21,169 nucleotides of DNA from JAVBOJ01 sp031550755 (lineage in GTDB: Bacteria; Bacillota; Clostridia; Oscillospirales; UBA929). The DNA lies in contig JAVBOJ010000104.1 of assembly GCA_031550755.1 (NCBI GenBank), positions 1 through 21,169 on the forward strand, given 5' to 3'. Shown here in pieces: positions 15,207 through 21,169 of the stretch. A program made the translations under genes and the position numbers. The notes below the pieces were generated by a model. It searched no databases. It was not told where the DNA came from and was given only the letters and a program-made list of their open reading frames with translations. How positions within the stretch are numbered: position 1 is the first letter of the stretch; the number at the start of each line of letters is the position of its first letter.

Positions 15207-16201
15207 GGGCTTTGGCCGACGCGCTGACCGGCTGGTACCGCCAAAACTGCCGGGCGCTGCCCTTCCGCGAGACCCGCGACCCCTACCGCATCTGGGTCTC
15301 CGAGATCATGGCCCAGCAAACCCGCATCACGGCGCTGCTGCCCTATTATGAGCGGTTCACGGCGCGGTTTCCATCGGTGGCTGCGCTGGCGGCGGCCGAC
15401 GAGGCCGAGGTGCTCAAGCTGTGGGAGGGTCTGGGGTATTATTCCCGCGCGCGCAACCTGCACCGCGGGGCGCGTCTGGTTGCGGAAACATACGGCGGCC
15501 TTGTGCCGCAAGATCTTGACTCCCTTTTGGCCATTCCCGGCGTCGGCGCGTATACCGCCGGCGCCATTTTGTCGATCGCGTTTGAACAGCCCGTCCCGGC
15601 GGTGGACGGCAACGTGCTGCGGGTTTACGCCCGCATCGCAAACGACCCGGAGGACGTCGCCGCCCCGGCGCTGAAAAAACGCACGGAGGGCTGGGCGCGC
15701 GCGCTGATGGAAAATCAGTCGCCGGGCACCCTGACCCAGGCGCTGATGGAGCTCGGTGCGCTGATTTGTCTGCCGCAAAATCCAACCTGTTTGCTGTGTC
15801 CGGCGGCGGCCTTTTGCGCCGCCCGCGCCGCCGAACGCGTTGAAGCCCTGCCGGTCAAAGCCCCCAAAAAGCCGCAAAAAGCCGTCTCGCGCCAGGTGTT
15901 TGTCATCACCGACCCGTACGGGCGGGTGCTGATGCGCCGGCGCGAAACGGCGCTGCTGCGTGGGCTGTGGGAGTTCCCCGAAAGCGTTCCGGAGGGGCTC
16001 TCGCTTTTGTCGCGGGCGCCGTGGGGGCATGCCTCCCACCTCTTCACCCATCTGCGCTGGGAGATGGAGGGCACGCGCGCCTATGCGCCCCGGCAGGACG
16101 CGCCGGACGGCTGGGCCTGGGTGGAGAGCCTCTCCGCCGTCACGGTACCGACGGCGTTTCGGTTTTTCACCGACAAGCTCAAGCGGGAGGGGTTTGCATG
16201 A
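15203..16201 (+). CDS. mutY: A/G-specific adenine DNA glycosylase MutY
   Basis: MutY removes adenine mispaired with 8-oxoguanine. The 332-residue protein has catalytic E34 in SEIMAQQTR, the helix-hairpin-helix IPGVGAYTAGAI, and catalytic D135 in VDGNVLRV. The [4Fe-4S] cluster ligands C189-x6-C196-x2-C199-x5-C205 are all present. The C-terminal part from about 230 is the NUDIX-like domain that recognises 8-oxoG (RQVFVITD, LLRGLWEFPE). The GTG start overlaps the clpE stop in GTGA, so it depends on translational coupling; I see no separate ribosome site. Length is normal for the family. It overlaps the next gene by 4 bp. Confidence 0.94.
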   Translation: MRALADALTGWYRQNCRALPFRETRDPYRIWVSEIMAQQTRITALLPYYERFTARFPSVAALAAADEAEVLKLWEGLGYYSRARNLHRGARLVAETYGGLVPQDLDSLLAIPGVGAYTAGAILSIAFEQPVPAVDGNVLRVYARIANDPEDVAAPALKKRTEGWARALMENQSPGTLTQALMELGALICLPQNPTCLLCPAAAFCAARAAERVEALPVKAPKKPQKAVSRQVFVITDPYGRVLMRRRETALLRGLWEFPESVPEGLSLLSRAPWGHASHLFTHLRWEMEGTRAYAPRQDAPDGWAWVESLSAVTVPTAFRFFTDKLKREGFA

Positions 16202-16824
16202 AACTGGTTGATCTGAGCCACCCCATCACTGACGGGATGCCGGCCTATCCCGGCGACCCGACGCCAAGCCTGACGCAGGCGCATTCCCTTGCGCAAGACG
16301 GATTTTCGGCGTTTTTTTGGCAGACCGGGCTGCACGCCGGCACCCACATCGATTCGCCGTCGCATTTGACCGCCTCGGCCGAATCCGTCGGCGACGCGCC
16401 GCTGGCCCCGTTTTGCGGACCGGCGCGGGTGCTGGATGTGCGCGGGTGCCCGGTCATTGCGGCGGAGGCCGCCGCGCCGGTTTTGGAGGGCGAGATCGTC
16501 CTGCTGTACACCGGCTTTGACGCCTTTTACGGGCAGGAGACCTATTACACCGACCACCCGGTGCTCAGCGAGGACTTTGCGCGGCGGCTGATCGACAAAC
16601 GCGTCCGGCTGCTGGGGCTGGACATGCCGTCGCCCGACCGCGCACCGTTTCCGATACATAGGCTGCTGCTTTCCCACGGGGTTTTCCTGCTGGAGAACCT
16701 GACCGGCTTGAGCAAAATCGCCGGCGCGACGCAGGTCGAGCTGTTCGCCTTTCCGCTGCGGCTGGCGGCCGAAGGCTCCCCGGTGCGTGCGGTGGCGCAG
16801 ATGCCAAAAAATGGGAGTTTTTAA
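16198..16824 (+). CDS. Cyclase family protein (kynurenine formamidase-like metal hydrolase)
   Basis: The 208-residue product carries the PF04199 metal-binding signature H-x-G-T-H-x-D-x-P-x-H as H46-G48-T49-H50-D52-P54-H56, and starts with the family phrase VDLSHPITDGMPAYPGDP. Relatives hydrolyse N-formylkynurenine or isatin or act in polyketide cyclisation; most members have no proven substrate. No tryptophan-degradation genes are nearby, so kynurenine formamidase activity is not supported by context. The ATG at 16198 overlaps mutY in ATGA and follows GGGAGGGG. The stop codon lies inside the stem of the terminator that closes the operon. Confidence 0.88.
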   Translation: MKLVDLSHPITDGMPAYPGDPTPSLTQAHSLAQDGFSAFFWQTGLHAGTHIDSPSHLTASAESVGDAPLAPFCGPARVLDVRGCPVIAAEAAAPVLEGEIVLLYTGFDAFYGQETYYTDHPVLSEDFARRLIDKRVRLLGLDMPSPDRAPFPIHRLLLSHGVFLLENLTGLSKIAGATQVELFAFPLRLAAEGSPVRAVAQMPKNGSF

Positions 16825-16856
16825 CAGTTCGTTGAAAAACGGGCTGTTTTATTTTT
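16823..16856 (+). terminator. Intrinsic terminator of the clpE-mutY-cyclase operon
   Basis: AACAGTTCGTT (16823-16833) and AACGGGCTGTT (16838-16848) form an 11-bp stem with two G-U pairs and a GAAA tetraloop, followed by TTATTTTT. The cyclase stop TAA (16822-16824) runs into the 5' arm. Confidence 0.85.
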
Positions 16857-16941
16857 GAAATTTTTTTATTTTCATGTAAACCGAACAGACCTGTCCACGC
16901 TCTTCTTATATGATCGGCGAAATGTCCGGTCAAGGCGAGCA

Positions 16942-16990
16942 TCCCTCCTGCCCTTGCGCCGGCCCGCCGGAAATTACACAGAAGGAGGGA
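16942..16990 (+). promoter_or_regulatory. Leader with possible Shine-Dalgarno masking
   Basis: TCCCTCCT at 16942-16949 is perfectly complementary to AGGAGGGA at 16983-16990, the ribosome site of the 47-codon gene. The 33-nt loop between them contains a small GC hairpin (CCGG-CCCG-CCGG). If folded, the leader would hide the ribosome site. A possible -10 box TATGAT lies at 16909-16914, but I see no good -35 box. The pairing is seen in the sequence; a switching role is inferred. Confidence 0.4.
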
Positions 16991-16995
16991 GCTCC

Positions 16996-17139
16996 ATGGA
17001 GGACAGGGACGTTTTATATCAGATCCTTCGGGAAGACGCCGAAAAGCACGCCCTGCCCCCCGAAAAAACGTCTCGGCTGCTGCGCCGGATCGTGGAAGTT
17101 TTGACCCGGTTGGGATTATTTGTGGAAAAGAAAGGATAG
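16996..17139 (+). CDS. Small hypothetical protein, 47 residues
   Basis: I do not recognise this protein. The call rests on an excellent ribosome site, AAGGAGGG, ending 6 nt before the ATG, and on a compact reading frame with normal codon use. The product is charged and probably mostly helical: an acidic start (MEDRDVLYQILREDAEK), then a Pro-Pro break, then an amphipathic basic helix (SRLLRRIVEVLTRLGLF) and a KKG end. It has no signal peptide, cysteines or membrane segment. Between a terminator and the AT-rich leader of the VWA gene, it is probably its own transcription unit. The frame stays open upstream to 16855, but no ribosome site supports an earlier start. Confidence 0.6.
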   Translation: MEDRDVLYQILREDAEKHALPPEKTSRLLRRIVEVLTRLGLFVEKKG

Positions 17140-17371
17140 GGTTGCCGCATGAAAACCTAGCGCCATATAGAGTTTTGTAAAAATACCACCCAAAAACCAC
17201 CCTCCGCACAGGTAGACAAAAAAATTGTTTAAGGATATATTAAAAAATAAGTCGGCGCGGCTGGCGATACTCTAAAGCTTTCTACAGCAAATTACGATAT
17301 AGATAGATGAAGAGAAATATATATATTTACACCTTACAGGAAACTGCAGAAAAAAAGGAGGAACCTGCATT
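17140..17371 (+). promoter_or_regulatory. AT-rich leader with promoter of the VWA-DUF11 gene
   Basis: TAGACA (17213-17218), a 17-nt spacer and TATATT (17236-17241) make a good sigma-A promoter, each box matching five of six consensus bases. The transcript would begin near 17248, leaving a leader of about 125 nt. The leader is AT-rich, with an AT dinucleotide run near 17317-17328, and ends in AAAAGGAGG about 10 nt before the ATG at 17372. I recognise no riboswitch in it. The rest of the stretch after the 47-codon gene shows no clear terminator. Confidence 0.6.
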
Positions 17372-20300
17372 ATGAAACGACATTTTATTTCCCGGTTGCC
17401 TTCGCGCCTTGTGGCGCTAACCACCGCCCTGATCCTGACGCTGTCCCTGATCGTTACGGTGGGCGCGGTCGAAAGCGGAACCGTCACATTGGACGGCCGT
17501 ACCGAAAGCTACGGATACATAGATGGCAAAACTGCCACCAGCCGGCCCGGGCGGACGGGAGAAATGGAGCTCACCAAGACCATTACGCCCGACGCGTCCA
17601 ATCCCGGCACCTATATCATCGACCTCTCCATGACCGGATACCGCAAAATCGGGTATTCGCAAATGAAATATGTCACTATTGTGCTGGACAATACCGTCAG
17701 CCTCTGCCCCGGGTATTGGTCCAAAGCGCAATGGAACTGCGCCAACGATCCCTTCCATGAGCATCACTCGGCCAGCACCTGCGGCGAGGCCCAGAGTATT
17801 GTCGGTGCCAAGGCGCTGGTGCAAAGCCTGTTTGACACCTTCGGCAGCTCGCTCAATGTCTCCATCGTGCAGTTCGGCCGGTTTGCCGGCTATTCCACCT
17901 ATACGCTCAAACGTACGGCCGAGGCCGGCTCCAGCGGCCATTTTGGCATGGTCGAATATACCCGCACCCCAGACGCCGTTTACAGCCCGTACACCGTCCG
18001 CAATCACGCCTATTATTATCCCGTGGGCGGCGCGAGCATCTGGTCCAATGATCTGGATACCGTGCTGGCCCGGATCGACGGCTGCGCGCTGGTCAGCACC
18101 TTTTCCACCATCAACCCGGCCAACACCGCCACCGCCGCCACCTCCAACGGCCCTCCGGGCGCGGTTCGGGGATACAACGACCTGATGCGCCGCTATTACC
18201 GCGATCCCGTCGCGGGCAGCTCGCTCAACACCGTCCTGACCGACGAAAGACTGGCCGGCAGCGACCAGTTCGAAGGCACCAACACCCAGGACGCCATGCG
18301 TCTGGCGTATGAATCCCTGTCGTCCGGCGCGGCGGCGTCCACCGCGGGCGATGAAAAAATGATCGTGCTGTTTACCGACGGCACCCCCAATATTTACGGC
18401 AGCCCGCTGGCCGGCAATATGTCCACCTACGGCGCGTCCAACGCCGTCACCTATACCTCGAATTATATCAACAGCACCGTCAAGCCCGGTCTGTCCGGCA
18501 CCTCCATCTATGCCATCGGATACAATGTACAGGATGAATACGGCCGCAACTTTATGAAGGGCTGCGCGTCCGACGCCTCGAAATTCTTCGAGGTCAACTC
18601 CATGGACACAACCGCCCTGCTGGCCGCGTTCAGCGATCTGTCCCGGGAGATTACCCGCACCGCCAAGGCGCAGACGGTCAATTTCCAGGACGTCGTGCCC
18701 GCCGAGTTTGAGCTCGTGGCCAATTCGTGGAGCGCCGGCCTGCTGTCCTACACCACCGTCGCCGGATCCCCGACCTCCGCCAACATCACCTCCCAGCTCA
18801 CCGTCTCGGACGGCAACACCTTCAAATGGTCTGCCGACCAGCTCTCCAATCCCCAATACGCCAAGCAGACCTTTACCCTGCAATACAAGGTCAAGCCCAA
18901 GCTGACCTCGTTCGCGCAAAACAATTACTACAATCAGGAGCGTCCCACCAACGACGATACCCTGACCCATGTGACCTACAAGGACGAGGGCAACACCGCG
19001 CGCGATTTGCCCTTCCCCGTGCCGTACGTCAAGGTAAAACCCGCCGTCAGCTTCACCATCGACGTGACGGTGGCGCAGTATGTCTCCTCTTCCACCATCC
19101 CGTCGAGCTGGAGCAAGGATACCACCATCCCGTCCGGAACAAAGGGTATCTTTAAAATCGACGTCACCAACACCTCGAAGGTGCCGGCGCAGGGCACCCT
19201 GACCGACGTGTTCGACGGGACGAACATCCCGCTTTCCAGCCTGTATGTACAGAGCGGCGGCAGTCTTGTGCCCTTTTCCAGCCTCGGCGTCATGCAGCCG
19301 GGTGAGGTTGCCACGCTATATTACGTCACCGATACGCTCACAAACTCCAAAACGCCCACCAGTCCCACCGACCCGCTGGGACCGCTGACAGACAGCTATA
19401 CCGACACCGGTACCTTTACCTATGACTCCGTCAATGACGGCATCAAGGCGCCCAACAGCTCGGCCATCGTCCGGGTTCTGCCGCAACCGGTGGACTGGAA
19501 CATCAACGTAGGCGTAACCAAGGGCGTTTCCATTTATGACGAACACGCTTCGTATAGTTCCCATTCGTTTATACCGAGCGTTACCGTCCCGCGCGGCGAA
19601 AAAGCCCTGTTCGCCATTACCTTTACAAACGCCGGCAATGTTGCCGCCACCAATGTGACCTATACCGACACCTTCCAGTACACCGGCGGGGCGGTCACCC
19701 TGACCGACGCGGCCGGCGCGGTTGTGACCTCGATTCCGTCCATCGCCCCGGGCGGCAGCGTGACGCTGTATTATCTCTCCGGCGTGCTGACCCACGCCCA
19801 GGATTCCAACCAGGCCTATCGAAATACCGTAACGCCTGCGGTGACGCCGCCGGCGGGTGTGACCGACCGTTCGCCCGGCACGCCGGCCACCGCCGATGTG
19901 ACCGTGCCGCCCGCGCCGCCTGTGCGCAATGTGATTCTCGGCGTGACCAAGACCGCCGCTCTGTATGTGGACGGCATGGCGTACAATGCGCATGCCTTCG
20001 CCCCCACGGCCAATATTCCGCAAGGCGGCAAGGCGCTGTTTGCCATCACCATCACCAACACCGGCACCGTTGACGCGCTTAGCGTGACCTACGCCGACAC
20101 CTTCCAGTATACCGGCGGAGCGGTCACCCTGACCGACGCGGCCGGTACGGCTGTGACCACCATTCCCATCCTCGCGCCGGGCGGCAGCGTGACGCTGTAT
20201 TACCTCTCGGACGCCATGACCCACGCCCAGACGACCGACCAGACCTATACCAATACCGTGACGGTCTCCTCCGCGCCGCAGTCCGGCGTGGACGATCTCT

Positions 20301-21169
20301 CGCCCGGCACCCCGGCGACCGCCCAAGTGACCGTGCCGCCGGTGCCGCCCGCGCCGTATATCGCGTTGAGCGTGACCAAGGGCGTCGCGGTTTATGACAA
20401 TCAGACGGCTTACGGCGGGCATACATTTGCGCCCAGTGTGACCGTCCCGCGCGGCGAAAAAGCGCTGTTTTGCGTGACCGTCGCCAACACCGGCGATGCC
20501 GCCGCCACCGGCGTGACCTATACCGACAGCTTCCAGTACGCTTCCGGCGCCGTGACCCTGACCGATGCAACCGGTACGCCCGTAACGTCGTTTGACGTCG
20601 CCGCCGGCGGCAGCGTGACGCTGTATTATCTCTCGGACGCCATGACCCACGCGGAGTCCACGGTGCAGTCCTATCAAAACACCGTGACTGTTTCGGTGAC
20701 ACCGCCGGCCGGCACGGAGGATCGTTCCGGCAGCAAAACCGCCAGCGCCACGGCGTTGGTGCCCCCGGTGGTTGTGATCCCGTATATCAGCTTGAATGTC
20801 GTCAAGGGCGTCTCCCTCTACGACGAGCACGCGACCTACGCTTCGCATAGTTTCGTCCCCAGCGTCACCATTCCGCGCGGCGAAAAGGCGCTGTTCCGCA
20901 TCTCGATCACAAACTCCGGCACCGCTACGGCGACAAACGTCACCTATGCCGACGCTTTCACCTACACCGGCGGCGCGGTCACCCTGACCGACGCCAGCGG
21001 TTCCCCGGTGACCACCATCGCCAGCCTCGCGGCGGGCGAAACGGTGCATCTTTACTACCTCACGACCGCGCTGACGCACAGCGAAACGTCCAATCAGACG
21101 TACACGAACACCGTGACCGTCTCGGGCAACCCGCCCGCCGCCGGCGAGGATCTCTCGCCCGGAACACCG
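17372..21169 (+). CDS. Secreted VWA-domain protein with tandem DUF11 repeats, 3' end beyond window
   Basis: The frame is open from ATG at 17372 to the right edge, 1266 codons with no stop. The start follows AAAAGGAGG. Residues 1-32 are a signal peptide (basic start, LVALTTALILTLSLIVTV, then GA). Residues about 95-400 form a von Willebrand A domain: strand YVTIVLDNTVS, Rossmann-type helices, and IVLFTDGTPN with D336. The first metal-site motif reads D106-x-T108-x-S110 rather than the usual D-x-S-x-S. A His/Cys-rich loop follows (C112, C123, H129, H131, H132, C137). After a beta-rich linker and a divergent DUF11-like unit, four regular DUF11 repeats begin at 19499. Proteins of this build are usually wall-anchored adhesins or pilus-like tips, but the anchor would lie beyond the window. 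A promoter precedes it and no partner gene is visible. Confidence 0.85.
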   Translation, partial: MKRHFISRLPSRLVALTTALILTLSLIVTVGAVESGTVTLDGRTESYGYIDGKTATSRPGRTGEMELTKTITPDASNPGTYIIDLSMTGYRKIGYSQMKYVTIVLDNTVSLCPGYWSKAQWNCANDPFHEHHSASTCGEAQSIVGAKALVQSLFDTFGSSLNVSIVQFGRFAGYSTYTLKRTAEAGSSGHFGMVEYTRTPDAVYSPYTVRNHAYYYPVGGASIWSNDLDTVLARIDGCALVSTFSTINPANTATAATSNGPPGAVRGYNDLMRRYYRDPVAGSSLNTVLTDERLAGSDQFEGTNTQDAMRLAYESLSSGAAASTAGDEKMIVLFTDGTPNIYGSPLAGNMSTYGASNAVTYTSNYINSTVKPGLSGTSIYAIGYNVQDEYGRNFMKGCASDASKFFEVNSMDTTALLAAFSDLSREITRTAKAQTVNFQDVVPAEFELVANSWSAGLLSYTTVAGSPTSANITSQLTVSDGNTFKWSADQLSNPQYAKQTFTLQYKVKPKLTSFAQNNYYNQERPTNDDTLTHVTYKDEGNTARDLPFPVPYVKVKPAVSFTIDVTVAQYVSSSTIPSSWSKDTTIPSGTKGIFKIDVTNTSKVPAQGTLTDVFDGTNIPLSSLYVQSGGSLVPFSSLGVMQPGEVATLYYVTDTLTNSKTPTSPTDPLGPLTDSYTDTGTFTYDSVNDGIKAPNSSAIVRVLPQPVDWNINVGVTKGVSIYDEHASYSSHSFIPSVTVPRGEKALFAITFTNAGNVAATNVTYTDTFQYTGGAVTLTDAAGAVVTSIPSIAPGGSVTLYYLSGVLTHAQDSNQAYRNTVTPAVTPPAGVTDRSPGTPATADVTVPPAPPVRNVILGVTKTAALYVDGMAYNAHAFAPTANIPQGGKALFAITITNTGTVDALSVTYADTFQYTGGAVTLTDAAGTAVTTIPILAPGGSVTLYYLSDAMTHAQTTDQTYTNTVTVSSAPQSGVDDLSPGTPATAQVTVPPVPPAPYIALSVTKGVAVYDNQTAYGGHTFAPSVTVPRGEKALFCVTVANTGDAAATGVTYTDSFQYASGAVTLTDATGTPVTSFDVAAGGSVTLYYLSDAMTHAESTVQSYQNTVTVSVTPPAGTEDRSGSKTASATALVPPVVVIPYISLNVVKGVSLYDEHATYASHSFVPSVTIPRGEKALFRISITNSGTATATNVTYADAFTYTGGAVTLTDASGSPVTTIASLAAGETVHLYYLTTALTHSETSNQTYTNTVTVSGNPPAAGEDLSPGTP
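19499..21169 (+). repeat. Four tandem DUF11 repeats, period 429/429/426 bp
   Basis: Equivalent codons recur at 19514, 19943, 20372 and 20798, giving units of 143, 143 and 142 codons and a fourth cut by the window end. Each unit has a VTKG-like start, then PRGEKALF or a variant, NTG, YTDTFQYTGGAVTLTDA, GGSVTLYYLS, a TH segment, NTVT, and a linker with D-x-S-x-G. DNA is close to identical over parts of neighbouring units, notably the stretch coding for FQYTGGAVTLTDA in units 1 and 2. Such identity suggests recent duplication or ongoing exchange. Confidence 0.85.

Noticed and set aside
17248..17371. Riboswitch in the VWA gene leader
   Set aside because: I looked for c-di-GMP and preQ1 type cores and saw none; the AT-rich leader shows no convincing conserved fold.
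17417..21079. Long minus-strand open frames opposite the VWA-DUF11 gene (17417-18970 and 19316-21079)
   Set aside because: Same cause: mirror frames of GC-rich coding DNA, Gly/His/Arg-rich and without domains. Their internal repetition only reflects the DUF11 repeats.

Overview
The window reads as chromosomal DNA from a GC-rich member of the Clostridia (Firmicutes), probably an Oscillospiraceae/Ruminococcaceae-like gut or anaerobic-digester organism. The reasons are strong AGGAGG-type ribosome binding sites, sigma-A type promoters, the gene order ecfA1-ecfA2-ecfT-truA, a DUF5711-like gene beside cvpA, a ClpE-type Clp ATPase, and secreted DUF11, FIVAR and Big_2 proteins. This is inferred from gene content; no rRNA or tRNA gene is present to confirm it.

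Layout. (1) 1-845: 5' part of a Fic-domain gene on the minus strand, running off the left edge, with a near-consensus promoter. (2) About 916-2130: no intact gene. It holds minus-strand protein debris (an antitoxin-like tail and a DUF11 adhesin-like fragment) and a compact 230-bp block of near-perfect hairpins bounded by two copies of one palindrome exactly 200 bp apart. (3) 2131-6003: a secreted family PL11 rhamnogalacturonan lyase with an unusual insertion of about 240 residues plus FIVAR and Ig-like tail domains, closed by a clear terminator. (4) 6081-12778: a promoter followed by eight tightly packed plus-strand genes: a RlmI-like methyltransferase, the ECF vitamin-transporter energising module (ecfA1, ecfA2, ecfT), truA, a DUF5711-like membrane-anchored propeller protein, cvpA and pgsA. 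(5) 12906-16824: a second overlapping operon, clpE-mutY-cyclase, preceded by two inverted repeats and closed by a terminator. (6) 16996-17139: a 47-codon gene whose Shine-Dalgarno could be masked by its own leader. (7) 17372 to the right edge: a large secreted von Willebrand A (VWA) protein with at least four 142-143-codon DUF11 repeats, open at the window end.

How it fits together. The two central operons are housekeeping: ECF transport, tRNA pseudouridylation, phospholipid synthesis, protein quality control and DNA repair. The two flanking large genes face outwards: a pectin-degrading enzyme and a probable surface adhesin. The DUF11 debris near the left end shows that adhesin-type sequence has been present and decayed there too. 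I see no CRISPR array, no intact insertion sequence, and no complete defence system. The least explained signals are the hairpin block at 1541-1770, the 31-bp palindrome just before clpE, the possible SD-masking leader of the 47-aa gene, the insertion in the PL11 enzyme, and the non-canonical metal site in the VWA protein.
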